Shown: positions 20,701-32,899, numbered from the stretch's first letter. The stretch is 64,000 nucleotides of DNA from Erinaceus europaeus (GCF_950295315.1 NC_080162.1:67431760-67495759); one strand, 5' to 3'. Numbers and translations: made by a program. Notes: a model not told the origin generated them from the sequence alone.

Positions 20701-21119
20701 AGAAAATGGCCACCCAGAACAAAGGATTCTTAGTGCTGGCATAAATCCCCAGCTATAATTCTGGTGGGAAAAACAAACAACCAACAACAAAAATCTAGTT
20801 TCTCAAGATATTAAATTAAATAAATAGAAATTACATAATTTAAAACACTAAGGGCCGTGTATTTACTTGTCACAATAAAAATCATGTGCATTTGTCAGTG
20901 AGACCATCTCCTGCATCATTTACTACAGAGTAAACAATTATTTAGAGATAAATGTTGCCAACTGAATCAAACTTTGTTCCCCTTAATTTTAAATAACATT
21001 CCTCAAATTTTAACATTATCACTCCATTGTAAAGAAACAAAATTATCACATTTTAAATTAAAATAACATTTTACGTACAAATGTACACTTTCACTGGTGC
21101 TATTATCATTAGAGAACTA

Positions 21120-21338
21120 TTTAATATTTATTTACTTTCATTTTACTGGCTAGAGACTGATAGCAATTGAGAGGCAAGGGGACAATAGGGAGGTAAAGAG
21201 AAAGAGAGACACCTGCGGCACTACCTCACCACTTGTAAAGTTTTCCCTTTGCAGGTGGGGACTAGGAGCTTGAACCAAGGTCCTTGCATATGGTAACCTG
21301 TACCCTTAACCAGGTGTGTCACCATCTGACTCCCATTT
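21120..21338 (-). mobile_element. tRNA-derived SINE (family 1, older), antisense
   Basis: AATTGAGAGGCAAGGGGAC, GACACCTGCGGCACTACCTC, TGCAGGTGGGGACTAGG and ACCAGGTGTGTCACCATCTG. Confidence 0.85.
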
Positions 21339-21939
21339 GAAAACTTTTAAGTAATCTGGAAATATATGTTGGATACCAAGTCCCCGTTTTCAGGATAATG
21401 TTAGTTGCAATGCACTTCAAGTTTAAGGAATATCATAGTTTATATAGTCCTACATACTCTCTATATCGATTATTATGTTCTTTGTGAATTTAAGTTCTAG
21501 TTGTTCAAACATTTTAAGTTATAGACAATGCAAGTTCAATTTTATTTATCAGTACTCACTTGATAAAGAGAAGGGGGGAATATCTTTCAGGCATAGTGAA
21601 CAGCCTGGGAAATGATTAAGAAAAGTATTAAACAAGATTTATCTAAGGAGTCAAAAGAAAGCTGATGAATTTGGAATCTACAAAATGGAAGATGTTGGTC
21701 ACCTCCTAAATACTGTATGATAATAACTATTATTACTTGGACTGGAGAAAAAGTGTCTGATTTAATTTGGTGGTATTCTGCCAGTACTGGATTATTTTGC
21801 TCTTTATTAATGCAGCACAAGGAAACTTCTGTGAGCACAACCAGGCATAATAGATTCAAGATTGGCCTCACCTAAGAACTCATAGTCAAAACAGCCTGTT
21901 CAAAAAGTTTTGCTTAGGACAGAAATGATGATTGTCTAA

Positions 21940-23200
21940 AATAGTTAATGGGTAAGCTGTAGACATCATTAACACCTGAGTAAATTTTTCAAGAAATGTG
22001 TTGGCATTGAACTACTTGGTTCCACTTTAGATGGTGCATCATCTGACAAAGTTAAAGACTCTAGATACAGGTCTAGGGTTTAGGGTACTGAATACAGGTG
22101 TACATGTATCCATAAGCAAGGGGGCCATCATATAACTCAAAGTAAAAGTGCTTAATATCCCTCTGTGATTAGACTTAGATTTAATAAGCCTGGGATCCTA
22201 GTAAAAGTGCCTAAAGAAGGCTTTATAAATTCTCTAAGCAATCAGACTTAGAACAAATCAGCTTGGAAATCTAGCAGAAAGGTCCAAAGAAGACAGACCC
22301 CAAAAACCTAAGTCTAGATGGGAACAACAAATGACACTCAACACTTAAAACAACTGGGAGAATGTTTAAGGTCATTAGGTAAAGAAAGGACTATAAAAGA
22401 CAGACAAGAGACTGATTCACTTAATAACAGTCTATCATCTGGAGCCATGGTCAGGTAATCTATGGATTCCTACATGGATATGATGGGCCCAGACCTCTAC
22501 TGGAATCCTCTCCTCACTATAACTGGTCATTTCCATCAGGAACTTCATCATGGGCCTTCCCAGGACCTTGCCCTTAATATAGGGTAACAATGGTAGGGAC
22601 TGCCCCACTGTCTGAAGGGAGGCTGGGTTATACTGCCCTGCCGCTCCAGGAAGACTGGTCCAGAAATGAGTGCTGCCTGGAATGTTCCCAGCTGTGGCAA
22701 TGAGCTCAGACCAATAAGGACTCAAATATTACACAGACTCTTGCACTAAATATAAATGTAAATGAGCCCTGGGTCAGGTGGATGGGGTAAACAGTTAATT
22801 TTATTCATAGATTGTTTTTGCTTTTCAAGATTGGGAAATACTTTCTGTCCTAATTAAATTTTCTAGTCCTTTGCTGTACTCTGACACCATCTTCTCAGAC
22901 AATATTTTTGTCCAATTCCATGTTAGCTATCAAACTTAAGAAAAATTACAATACTCTTGGGCCCCTAAATGGACATGCCTAAAATGGACTTCCTAGTTTC
23001 TTTCCACCCTAAGATTCCTAGTCTCATCTGCTCTGTTCCTGCTTTTTGGTTCCTGTTCATTAATCATTTTGTCCTGCTTTATTATATCTTGCTGCATTTC
23101 AGCCACAAAGTTTCAGAAGCAATCATGATTCCATCCTGACTTCCCTGGTCAGATGATTTCACCAATGTGATCTGAAACCTTATTTACTGAAAGTTTCACC
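21940..23200 (+). mobile_element. Family R retroposon, long copy in native order
   Basis: One of the two best views of the native R layout. A body (TGGTGCATCATCTGACAAAG near 22030, GACCTTGCCCTTAATATAGG near 22562, CACCATCTTCTCAGACAATA near 22887) is followed by CTTGGGCCCCTAAATGGAC, then the tail block CAGCCACAAAG...ATGATTCCATCCTGACTTCC. The far 3' end is lost. No open frame of note runs along it; the minus-strand frame at 22435-22725 has no domain. Confidence 0.75.
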
Positions 23201-23479
23201 TGAGTATGTGTGCATTTCTAAGTCTGTGTGTATTTCTAAGTCTGTGGTGTGTATTGCCTAAATTGGTGAAGCTGTTGGTTCAAAGGTCAGTCTCTGAGAA
23301 TGATAGGTCTAGAAAAACCAAACTAGGTACCAGAGAAAAAGAAAACATATCATTATGAAGCAACAGATAACTGGAGCAAATAATCTAGAAGAACAAGTTA
23401 TTGTGAGAGTATCCTAGAGAATAGGAATCTTTCATTAAAGATCCTGGCAATCAATACACAAAATTTACCTTTTCAACTT

Positions 23480-23685
23480 TTTTTTTTCCTGTCATTGCTA
23501 GGGCATTCCTACTCACTCCTGGTATAGTTGAATTTTCATATGAAAAAAGAGAAACACAGACGGAGAAGGAAAAAAGCCACCACATGAATGTTTATTCATT
23601 CACTGTACAGTGGGCTGGACTTGAACCTACATTGTGTGCTTAACAAAGCAGGCAGCCTCTTGAGTGGGTTCTCTTGCCAATCCTA
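23480..23685 (-). mobile_element. tRNA-derived SINE, antisense, strongly diverged
   Basis: CATTGCTAGGGCATTCCTAC is a decayed extra module; TGGACTTGAACCTACATTGT is a decayed B-box region. Confidence 0.55.
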
Positions 23686-23811
23686 CCTTTTCAATACTCA
23701 AAAGTCATGGATTTGTTCTATATTCTTTATCTCTTCATTGATTTGCTAATCACCAAAATGAGACCTTTATGTCCAATAATTGACATTTTAAGAAATTGTC
23801 TTTTATTTAGC

Positions 23812-23938
23812 TTTTTTTTTTTTTTTCCAGAACATTGCTTAGCTCTGGCTTATGGTGGTGCAGGGAATTGGACCTGAGACTTTGAAGCCGCAGGCATATA
23901 ATCTAATTGCATAAAAATTATTTTATCTCTTTCACCCC
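23812..23938 (-). mobile_element. tRNA-derived SINE, family 3, antisense
   Basis: T-run, CCAGAACATTGCTTAGCTCT, GGAATTGGACCTGAGACTTT and TTGCATAAAAATTATTTTAT. Confidence 0.75.
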
Positions 23939-24039
23939 TACTTGACTTATGAATATGACACTGATGAGAGCACAGATATACATTGTCTGAACCATGGCAA
24001 AAGTAGTCATTACTTTGTATTTTGTATCACCACATCACA

Positions 24040-24175
24040 ATATTTATTTTGTATCAATGCAAGCATAGATGTATGATAGCATAGCTATCACTCTAGTACA
24101 TGCACTACTGGGGTTTGAGCCTAGAACCTCATGAATTCAACACTTTATCCACTGTGCCACCTCCTGGACAGCTGG
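24040..24175 (-). mobile_element. tRNA-derived SINE, family 2, antisense
   Basis: ATCACTCTAGTACATGCACT, GGGGTTTGAGCCTAGAACC and TTTATCCACTGTGCCACCTC, the antisense of the family 2 head. Confidence 0.75.
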
Positions 24176-24199
24176 GACTATTTTTTCTTAACTTATCAC

Positions 24200-24515
24200 A
24201 GTATTAAATAATTAATTAATTAATTAATTAATTGCCTCCAGGGTTATCCCTGGGGCTTAGTGCCAACACTACGAATCCACTGCTCATAGAGGCCATTTCT
24301 TCCATTTTATTGGATAGGACAGGCAGAAATTGAAAGAGGAGGGGGAGATAGAGAGAGGGAGAGGAATACAGCCATCTGTTTCACTACTTGTGAAGTGACA
24401 CCCCCCCCCCCGCCACAGGTAGGGAGCTGGGGGCTCTAACCAGGACCCTTTCAGGGGGTTGTTGTGCTTCATACTGTGTGGACTTAACCCAGTGCACTAC
24501 CATCTAGCTCCCACA
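24200..24515 (-). mobile_element. tRNA-derived SINE, long form of family 1, antisense
   Basis: (TTAA)n-like tail at 24208-24232, GCCTCCAGGGTTATCCCTGG, CATTTTATTGGATAGGACAG, a C-run at 24402-24411, and the antisense head CCAGTGCACTACCATCTAG. Confidence 0.85.
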
Positions 24516-24801
24516 CATTTTAAATTTAGATTTAAATGACTACATGAAAAATAATCAGTTTCCAGCCAAATTGAATGACCTTCACAGGTGTGAAAGTGAC
24601 TCCAAACTATGTTTCTCTGCTTAGATTATTGCAGTTTTCTTTTAACTAGCCTGATGAATTCTGCTTTTTCCCATTTCTCCATTATAATACCTTTCAACAT
24701 GTATCCAGAGTTCCAGTTAAAGGCATATGTTGTCACTCTTGTACTTAAAACTCTCCAAAGATTGTCTATTGTCAAGATAAGGCAAAGAAAATGATGGTCA
24801 T

Positions 24802-24808
<7 letters not shown>

Positions 24809-24855
<47 letters not shown>
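24809..24855. repeat. (AT)n microsatellite
   Basis: About 23 AT units abutting the L1 fragment that follows. Confidence 0.95.
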
Positions 24856-24857
<2 letters not shown>

Positions 24858-25138
24858 ACAAATTATTTAAAGCCACTTATATGTCATTGGGCTGCTTCCA
24901 AGTTTGGGCTATTACAAACTATGCCACTATGAACATTAGTATACATAGATCTCTTCAGATGGGTGTCTTTGCTCCCTTTATATTTACTAAAAGAGGAATT
25001 TCCAGGTCATTGGAGCATGTTCATTTCTAGCATTCTGATATGTGCAAAGACTTTTCCACAGGGGTTGAACCAATTTGCATTTCCATCAGCAGTGGAGTTG
25101 GGTTCCTTTGACCCCCACATCCTAGTCACTACTTGGTG
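24858..25138 (-). mobile_element. L1 ORF2 fragment, antisense
   Basis: GGGCTGCTTCCAAGTTTGGG, GGGCTATTACAAACTATGCC and TTTCCATCAGCAGTGGAGTT are antisense L1 ORF2, matching 39.82-40.06 kb. Both ends abut simple repeats. Confidence 0.85.
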
Positions 25139-25144
25139 TTTCTG

Positions 25145-25221
25145 TCTTTTTTCCTTTTTTCTTTTCTTTTCTTTCTTTCTTTCCTTTCTTTCTTTCCTTT
25201 CTTTCTTTCTCTTTTTTTTTT
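25145..25221. repeat. (CTTT)n polypyrimidine tract
   Basis: Irregular CTTT/CCTTT repeat between an L1 fragment and a SINE. Confidence 0.9.
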
Positions 25222-25224
25222 ATG

Positions 25225-25335
25225 TCTTTTCTAGTGGATAACATTCTCAGAGGTGGGAGCTCAAACTCGGATCCTTACGCTGGTCCTTGTGCTTCGAGCC
25301 ATGTGCGCTTAACCTGGTGCACTACTGTGTGGCCC
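25225..25335 (-). mobile_element. tRNA-derived SINE, family 1, head half, antisense
   Basis: GGGAGCTCAAACTCGGATCC, then CGCTTAACCTGGTGCACTAC. The 3' half is missing; the pyrimidine tract lies where the tail should be. Confidence 0.8.
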
Positions 25336-25477
25336 ACCTATAGTTTTAATAGATGTTGAAAGTCAAAACAGTTATTGTGGATGCTCAAATCATCTTTCAC
25401 AATGCTGCAGCTTGTCTATGTTATTCAGCTTTACTAGCTCATCCTAACTATGGAGGGCTTAATGACTGAAAAGGCTC

Positions 25478-25795
25478 ACGGAGTTGGGTGGTAGCGCAGC
25501 GGGTTAAGAGCAAGTGCCACAAAGCGCAAGAACCGGCATAAGGATCCCAGTTTGAACCCCCAGCTCCCCACCTGCAGGGAGTCGCTTCACAGGTGGTGAA
25601 GCAGGTCTGCAGGTGTCTCTCTTTCCCTCCCCCTTTCTGTCTTCCCCTCCTCTCTCCATTTCTCCCTGTCCTATCCAACAATCCTATCCTATTATTATTG
25701 ACGACAATAATAATAACTACAACAATAAAACAACAAGGGTAACAAAAGGGAATAAATAAATATTTATAAATTTATTTATAAATATTTTTTAAAAA
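25478..25795 (+). mobile_element. tRNA-derived SINE, family 1, full length
   Basis: GGTAGCGCAGCGGGTTAAGA head, B-box region GTTTGAACCCCC, GTCGCTTCACAGGTGGTGAA, CAACAAGGGTAACAAAAGG and a tail of palindromic AAATATTTATAAATTTATTT. Confidence 0.92.
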
Positions 25796-25799
25796 AAGT

Positions 25800-26098
25800 C
25801 TCTGGGGAGTCAGGCGGTAGCGCAGTGGGTTAAGCTAAGGGCAGGTGGCGTGAAGCGAAAGGACCGACTTAAGGATCCCGGTTCAAGCCCTGGCTCCCCA
25901 CCTGCAGGGTCGTCACTTCACAAGCGGTGAAGCAGATCTGCAGGTGTCTGTCCTTCTCTTCTCCTCTCTGTCTTCCCCTCCTCTCTCCATTTCTCTCTGT
26001 CCTATCCAACAACAACGATATCAATAACAACTATAACAAAACAACAAGGGCAACAAAAGGGAATAAGTAAATAAAGAAATAAATATAAAAAAAAGTCT
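25800..26098 (+). mobile_element. tRNA-derived SINE, family 1, full length, tandem to the previous one
   Basis: GGAGTCAGGCGGTAGCGCAG head, GGTTCAAGCCCTGGCTCCCC, AAGCGGTGAAGCAGATCTGC and AATAAATATAAAAAAAAG. It starts just after the tail of the preceding copy; both flanks contain AAAAAAAGTCTC/AAAAGTCTC, a probable target duplication. Confidence 0.92.
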
Positions 26099-26554
26099 CA
26101 TGAATGAGAAAAGGAAGATGACATTTTGGACTACTATCATAGGTATTAAAGTTCTAATCCAGCACATTTTGGCTACCAGCACTGGAAACTTATCTAAACT
26201 TTTCTAACTTTGAATTTTCACTGAAAACAAAGGTTGGATAGAGGATAAAAATAGCAGAGCATGTTGCTTGCTGGATGTTTGGGCTGTGGGGGGGGAAATT
26301 AAGAGGGTGATGGAAGGGCTACATTAATATTTGCAATAATTTTACACTGAGTTGAGTAAGGGTTGGTAAGTATTTATGGCAGTGTGAACCATGCATTTCT
26401 GTATATGTGAATTGTTTCAATGAATAGAAAATGTGACTAAGCAATTTCTATAGAGACAAGTCCAATTAAAAATAACTTCTATGTCACTAAATATTTTCTT
26501 AATGACCCAAAAAAATAACAAATTTCATGTAAAAAGTAGAAAAAGCAGTGGGAC

Positions 26555-26835
26555 GGGGTGGGGAGCTGGGCAGCAGTGCGTTGGGTTAAGCATACATAGT
26601 ACAAAGCTCAAGGACCTGAGCAAGAATCCCAGAATCCGGGTTAGAACCTCCAGCTTGCATCTGCAGGGAGGTCACTTCACAAGCGGTGAAGCAGTTCTGC
26701 AGTTGTCTTCCCCTCCCCATCTCTATTTTCTCCTTCTCTCTCAATATCTCTCTCCTATCCAATAAAAAAAGGGAAAAAAGGCCTCCAGGAGGAGTGGATT
26801 CGGAGTTCTGACACCAAGCCTGAGAGGGAAAAAAA
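26555..26835 (+). mobile_element. tRNA-derived SINE, long form of family 1
   Basis: GGGGAGCTGGGCAGCAGTGC head, CATCTGCAGGGAGGTCACTT and CCTCCAGGAGGAGTGGATTC (extra module), ending in an A-rich run. Confidence 0.85.
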
Positions 26836-27004
26836 AGGAAAAAGAACAAAGAAAAATCAACGGGACCAGTAAAGTCCTCAGTTCTCATATCTCAAGATAC
26901 TGTGATTGTGCTTTTAGATTTTGATTCACTCTGAAGGGGAGCCATTTCTTCTGTGGGAATAATCCTATACCATCATTGAATTCTGAAGCCTTCAGCTTTC
27001 CTTT

Positions 27005-27260
27005 TTTTTTTTTTAAATTTATTTATTCCCTTTTTGTTGCCCTTGTTGTTTTATTGTTGTAGATATTCTTGTTGTCATCGTTGTTGGATAGGACAGAGAG
27101 AAATGGAGAGAGGAGGGGAAGACAAAGACAGACACCTGCAAACCTGCTTCACCGCCTGTGAAGGGACTCCCCCAGGGGCTCGTACCGGGATCCTTAGTCC
27201 GGTTCTTGCGCTTTGCGCCACGTGCGCTTAACCCGCTGCGCTACCGCCCAATCCCCCCCC
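27005..27260 (-). mobile_element. tRNA-derived SINE, family 1, antisense, with C-run
   Basis: TTTATTTATTCCCTTTTTGT, TTGTTGGATAGGACAGAGAG and CGCTTAACCCGCTGCGCTAC. A C-run of about 13 at 27255-27268 follows the head. Confidence 0.92.
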
Positions 27261-27261
27261 C

Positions 27262-27840
27262 CCCCCTTGAGCTTTCCTATGCCTATTCATGGTGACCACT
27301 CCTCCAACAAGGATCTTGCTTTTGTTTTGTTTTTTAATTTTTATTTATAAAAAGGATCTTTTTTTTTAAGACAAATAAAATAATTACAGACTGTCTTTTA
27401 AAACGTAGAACTAAAGATTATTTCTGAATGACCAGGGGTTTCTCAGAAACAAAATCTTATGTTGAATGGAATGGATAAAAAAAATAAGGGGCCAAGTCAT
27501 TCTTTTCATTTATCCAATCCCAAGTTTCACTTCTGGGCCAGTGGAATGGCATAAGTTCAGTAACAGGAAACAAAATGTTGCTACTCTCAACCTATGGTAG
27601 TACATTAACTGGAAATTAAAAAAAAAAAAAAAAGCTTGCTTTCTAAAAAAGCAAATTTTGTTATATTTATTCATATAATCTGAAATGCCCTCTAGACATG
27701 ATCACTATCATATTTGATGTGGCTTCCACATATTGTCTGTGTATCACTATGTTTTCCAAATGAATGGGAATACCTAAATGAAAGCAGTATGGTAAATCTT
27801 GAAAGAAATTCTGAACTTTCTTTCGTTTGTTCTCTCTTTC
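27262..27840. other. No recognised feature
   Basis: AT-rich spacer containing two A-runs. Nothing supported. Confidence 0.5.
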
Positions 27841-27849
27841 TCCCTCCCT

Positions 27850-28088
27850 TTCTTTTTTTTAAATTTCTTTATTGGCGAATTAATATTTTACATTCGACAG
27901 TAAATACAATAGTTTGTACATGCATAACATTTCCTAGTTTTCCATATAACAATACAACCCCCACTAGGTCCTCTGTTATCCTTGGATCTGTATTCTCCCC
28001 CCTACGTGCACCCCAGAGTCTTCTACTTTGGTGCAATACGCCAATTCCAGTTCAGGCTCTACTTGTGTTTTCTCTTCTGATCTTGTTT
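27850..28088 (-). mobile_element. L1 3' UTR, antisense, 5' truncated
   Basis: TTTCTTTATTGGCGAATTAA, TTTGTACATGCATAACATTT and TTTGGTGCAATACGCCAATT match the 3' UTR of the L1 at 39.4-39.65 kb. The break at about 28088 runs directly into a long pyrimidine tract. Confidence 0.85.
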
Positions 28089-28095
28089 TCCAACT

Positions 28096-28123
28096 TCTTT
28101 CTCTCTTTCTTTCTTTCTTTCTT

Positions 28124-28176
<53 letters not shown>

Positions 28177-28250
28177 TTCTTTCTCTCTTTCTCTCTTTCT
28201 TTCTCTCTTTCTCTCTTTCTTCCTTCCTTTCTTTCTTTCTTTCTTTCTCC
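28096..28250. repeat. (CT)n/(CTTT)n polypyrimidine tract
   Basis: About 150 bp of C and T only. Long Ser/Leu/Phe frames read through it on the plus strand and Arg/Glu/Lys frames on the minus strand; none is a gene. Confidence 0.95.
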
Positions 28251-28251
28251 C

Positions 28252-28497
28252 TTTAAATTGCCACCAGGGTTATTTCTGGGCCTCTGTGCTGGCACTATGA
28301 GTCTACTACACCTGGTGGCCTTTCCTTTTTTTTCTATTTTATTTGATAGGGTAGAGAGAAATTGAAAGGTGAGTGAAAGAGAAAGATAGACACCTAAAGA
28401 ACAGCTTCACTTGCAGGTGGAGAGTGGGAACTTGAGCCCTGGTCCTTGCACATGGTAACGTGTGTGCTCAACTGGGTGTGCCACTGCCAGGCACCCC
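28252..28497 (-). mobile_element. tRNA-derived SINE, long form, antisense
   Basis: ATTGCCACCAGGGTTATTTC, ATTTGATAGGGTAGAGAGAA and CACTTGCAGGTGGAGAGTGG, ending with GTGCCACTGCCAGGC. Confidence 0.85.
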
Positions 28498-28584
28498 AGA
28501 AATGCTTAACTATTGAACAGGATGCCTTAAAACAGAAGCTCTGCAGATTTCCTCCTGTTGATACAAAACCATAATTATTTTCTT

Positions 28585-28778
28585 TCTTCCTTTAATATTT
28601 ATTATTCCCTTTTATTGCCCTTGTTGTTTTATTGTTGTAGTTATTATTAGTATTGTTGTTGTCATTGTTGGATAGGACAGAGAGAAATGGAGGGGGGGAG
28701 ACAGAGAGGGGGAGAGAAAGATAGACACCTACAGACCTGCTTCACTGGCTGTGAAATGACTCCCCTGCAGGTGGGAAA
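28585..28778 (-). mobile_element. tRNA-derived SINE, family 1, antisense, head lost
   Basis: ATTATTCCCTTTTATTGCCC, CATTGTTGGATAGGACAGAG and CCCCTGCAGGTGGG, where it stops before the tRNA-like part. Confidence 0.85.
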
Positions 28779-28779
28779 A

Positions 28780-29540
28780 CCATAATTCTTAAGATCTCAC
28801 AGAAACATCTCAGATTCATTGCACAGGTCCCACAGTGAAGTGAATCCTTGCTGCTCATTCTGGTACATCTTGGCAGAGTTCCATTCAGCTACTCAGGGAA
28901 ATTCAACTCAGGCAGTCACTTAACAAATGCATTCAAGGTTAGATAAAATATTTCCATAGTTACTGTTGATCTCTCCACTTAATGCAAAAGATAGGAACTA
29001 CTTATTCATTTGATGGTTTAATGTCCTCTGTGCACTATTCAGAAAATAGTTGCTCTATTCTTTCAATATTTATGTCTTTAGGATTTCGATTAAAATGGAA
29101 AAAGAGAAAGGAAATCTCTCTTTTTCTATTTCCATCATATATCTGAAGACATTTGTAGAAAGTTATTTTAAAAATACTTAGAGGTGTGGTTCTTTTATTG
29201 GAACTTAAAGTTATAGTGATATTTCCTAGCAGTCTGTGCTATTTAGAACACACAGGTATACATTTAGCTACTTTGCAGCAAACAGTAAAATAATGCACTT
29301 TGACAAATGTATCACTATTTAGTCTCATCCACCTATACTCATCACCTCTCCAGTCTTTGATAGTTACCACTAGAGAGTTTTTCTCACCACTTCCCCAGGA
29401 GGTAAGCTCAACTAGAGTTCCAACCTAAGCAAGTTCTTCATTTTTTCCTGTCACTTCAGTTGCATGGACAACAAGCATTTAGTAATGCCATTGTTCTTTA
29501 TTTTGTTACATCTCCCTTACCCAATACATCTTAAAAATTC
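28780..29540. other. No recognised feature
   Basis: Apparently single-copy sequence without coding support. Confidence 0.5.
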
Positions 29541-29544
29541 CTAT

Positions 29545-29862
29545 CCGTGGGGCCAGGCGGTAGCACAGTGGGTTAAGCTCACATGGTGTGAAGCACAAGG
29601 ACTGGTGCAAGGATCCTGGTTCAATCCCCCCGCTCCCCACCTGCAGGGGGGTTTCTTCACAAGTGGTGAAACAGATCTGCAGATGTCTATTTTTATCTCC
29701 CACTCTGTCTTCCCCTCCTTTCTTGATTTCTCTCTTTCCTATCCAACAACAACAGCAATAACAAGGGCAACAAAATGGGGGGAAATGACCATCAGGAGCA
29801 GTGGATTTGTAGTGCAGGCACCGAGCCCCAGCATAACCCTGGAGGAAAAAAAAAAAAAAGAA
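29545..29862 (+). mobile_element. tRNA-derived SINE, long form of family 1
   Basis: GGGGCCAGGCGGTAGCACAG head, CCCCACCTGCAGGGGGGTTT, then the extra module ATCAGGAGCAGTGGATTTGT...CCCCAGCATAACCCTGGAGG and an A-run of 13. Confidence 0.9.
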
Positions 29863-29864
29863 TC

Positions 29865-30690
29865 TTATCAGTAAATTCTAACATGAGTAATTTCTGTGAT
29901 TGTTTGACCTTATCATTTTGTGACTTTCCCTGTTCTTGGTGAAGTAAAAAAAAAAAATTTCATTATATTATAGGCATTTCAGATGTTACTTTGTGAGATG
30001 TTACTTAATCTGTATCAACATAGCATGAATATCAGGTAGATGGAGGGAGGAAGCCCTAAGGAGTTGTGTATCTAATTAGCTTACAAGTAATGCAGATGCT
30101 ATAAGCCTGGGGTTGCGCTGCCAAAACAGATTTTGAATAAAGGAAAGTAGGACTTTTACGATGAACACTTTGACTTTCCAATAGACCCTTCTGGAACCAT
30201 ACAATCAAAGTGAGGCACCAACTCAGAGTTCCCTGTTGATGCCTAGGAGGAGTGCTTTGAATTTTATCTTCCCTCCTAGAACATGCTAAAATGTAGGAGA
30301 AGGGAAAGCAAAAGATAATTTGTGCTACTTGTTGGAAGGTACAAGCAGAATCTCAGCTGCCTAGTCGCGATTTCAGGCACTGGTGTAAAGGAGAAGAGAA
30401 AGTGAATTAACATAAACAATTGGACGTCAGTGTAATACAGACAACATTTAGGTTACAAGTTGTTCAGAGAAATTTGTTCACGAATGGATTTGGGTTAGTT
30501 ATGATAAAAAGGTGTGAGTGAGAGCCAGCAGGTTTTGAAAAAAATGATGCGTAAGATCTATTTGGCACATTACTTTAAGTCACTGGTTCTCAGACATCAG
30601 TGGGCAACACCTGGAGGGTAGGAATATTAAAATATAGATTACTGAGCCCTATTTCCATTGCATTCAGGTGGTCTGAATTGTGGCTTAATA
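29865..30690. other. No recognised feature
   Basis: Slightly less AT-rich, apparently single-copy. No frame above background and no repeat recognised. Confidence 0.5.
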
Positions 30691-30694
30691 ATCT

Positions 30695-30925
30695 GCATTT
30701 CAGGGACTGGGTGGTGGTACGCTTGGTTGAGCACATGTCACCATGAACAAAGATCTGGGTTCAAGCCACCAGTCTCTACCTTCAGGGAGAAACTTCACAA
30801 GTAGTGAAGCACTGCTGCAGGTGTCTCTCTTTCTCTCCCACTCTCTATTTCCCCCTCTCTCTTGATTTCTCTCTGTCTCTACCCAATAAAAAAATAAATA
30901 ATAAAATAAAATAAAAAGAATTGAC
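30695..30925 (+). mobile_element. tRNA-derived SINE (family 1, older)
   Basis: GGGACTGGGTGGTGGTACGC head, AGGGAGAAACTTCACAAGTA, TTGATTTCTCTCTGTCTCTA and an AATAAAATAAAATAAA tail. Confidence 0.85.
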
Positions 30926-30929
30926 ACTT

Positions 30930-32130
30930 CCTAACTGTTGTTTATATTGTCAGTCCAAGGACAACACATCAATGACTATTAATCTATATAGACAAGTCTT
31001 ACTAATCACCTTTATTTTATGTATTTGTTTCACATTTTGGAAGTCAACATAATACACCTGCTATTGGCTTTGAGGCCTTCTCGTTTTTCTTTCACCGTCC
31101 AGAATTCCGTTGCTCTGCTTGCATCAAAAAAATACCCTAATAACAAACTCTAGGCTGTGCTACTTCAAAGGAAAATATGGTGATGGAGCAGAAAGTGGTA
31201 TTCCTGGATGAAGTCAACCTTGTATGTTGTTTGAAAATACTTCAATCTTTGATACTTTCATATACAAATCCAACATCAAAGTAAATTCTCAGGTACTGTC
31301 AGATTTCTTCTTTCTAGTAAAAGATGAAACGTTTGTCTGCTGTCATTCTCTTAATGTGATAATTAGACAGTGTGATAGTACAGTTTTCCTGGGGTTTATA
31401 ATCCTTGATCATATATTGTAATCATAAATACAGGCCACAGACTCAATGACTTAATTATAACCTTGATGGTAGACTGATAGAAACTTCACACTATCCTCAG
31501 GGTAGAAAATGAATCTTTTGAACATATTTTAGAGTCAATCTATGATAAACCTTTAAAAATGTATTGAAGTGCTCATTCTAACATGATGATTTGAAGATGC
31601 CCTGATATTCTTCCCTTCATGTCTTTGCACAAGCCCCATTTAGTATGTATGCCCAATTAGTCTTTATTATATTGATTTCTTCAACTTTTTAAAACTTTGT
31701 TTCATATTTATTTAATCTATTTACCTATTAATTCTATTTCTAGGAGCCCATTTATTTATTAAACATATCACATTGATCAGAATGGGGGGTAAACATACAA
31801 AGGCAAATGAAATACAAGTACCCTATGGAGGATCCTCACCCTGACTCTGAATCTCATTTCTGTTCTAGCTGCACCATTTACTCAATGCAAAGTGGACCAC
31901 TTGAGTTTCATACAAAGTTCTATAGTCTAATTGTTCTGCGTTTTTGACTACTTGCTTCATCATCTGTGCTCTTGATCATCTTCTCACTTTTCCTTTTTAC
32001 CTTCTGCTACTTATCCTTAGTTTTGTCACCTGCCTTTGTATCCCCAACTCACCATTTATTTTATTTCCTTCTCCCTGCTTCAGTTATAACACAGTGACTT
32101 TGACATGGCTTTCTGCCTCAAAAATGGAAA
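30930..32130. other. No recognised feature
   Basis: AT-rich spacer. Short frames at 31224-31421 and 31944-32156 lack any domain. Confidence 0.5.
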
Positions 32131-32139
32131 ACTTCTTTT

Positions 32140-32590
32140 TAAATTTTTATTTATAAAAAGGAAACACTGACAAAAAGAGGATAAGAGGGGTATAACTCCA
32201 CACACTTCCCACTACCAGAACTCTATATCCTATCCTCTCCCCTGATAGCTTTCCTATTCTTTAACCCGCTGGGACTATGGACCCAGGGTCATTATGGGGT
32301 GCAGAAGGTGGAAGGTCTGGCTTTTGTAATTGCTTCCCCGCTGAACATGGGCATTGGCAGGTTGATCCATACTCCCAGCCAGTCTTTCTCTTTCCCTAGT
32401 GGGGCAGGGCTCTGGGGAAGCGGGTCTCCAAGACACATTGGTGGGGTTGTCTGCCCAGGGAAGTCCGGATGGCATCTTGGTAGCATCTAGAACCTGGTGG
32501 CCTCTTCCAAGAATCCAAGGTTGAAAGCTGCTTCCTTTAGGAGCTCACACCAGGTGTTGTCTCCTAGGGAACATCTTGGCTCTTCCCCAA
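32140..32590 (-). mobile_element. Family R retroposon, 3' part, antisense
   Basis: Reversed tail (AATTTTTATTTATAAAAAGG), AACTCCACACACTTCCCACT, CCCAGGGTCATTATGGGGTG, TGTAATTGCTTCCCCGCTGA and GGACATTGG-type block at 32430. Possible target duplication AAACTTCTT (about 32128 and 32597), short and so only suggestive. Frames on both strands inside it are incidental. Confidence 0.85.
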
Positions 32591-32899
32591 GTCAGCAAAC
32601 TTCTTAAGAGCCAAGACCATGTTGAGTCTGCTTCATAGCCCCAACCTTTCCAACATGAGCAGCATATAAAGCATATAAGAAGTGCTCACAGATATTTGCA
32701 GGATTCTTGCAAATAACTGAAGGTTCTATACTATTGTTTTGCTTTGCTAATAAATATGGCCCTTCTCAACTTTTATGAGTAGAATTTGAACATTGCTTTG
32801 TTTCACCAAAGAGTATTTGCATAATTTAAAGGCATTCCTTTTTTTGGAAAATAATTGTATATTAACAGAAATTTTTTTCTGATTTCTAAAACATAATCA

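Noticed and set aside
22435..22725. 96-codon minus-strand frame as a conserved protein
   Set aside because: It lies inside the R body, and the other R copies do not keep the frame open.
27714..28295. 180-codon protein and its opposite-strand Arg/Glu-rich frame
   Set aside because: Both are translations of an L1 3' UTR plus a pure pyrimidine tract.
32275..32490. Overlapping 63-66 codon frames on both strands
   Set aside because: All fall within an antisense R copy and recur by homology in the R copies near 41.0 and 62.7 kb; incidental.
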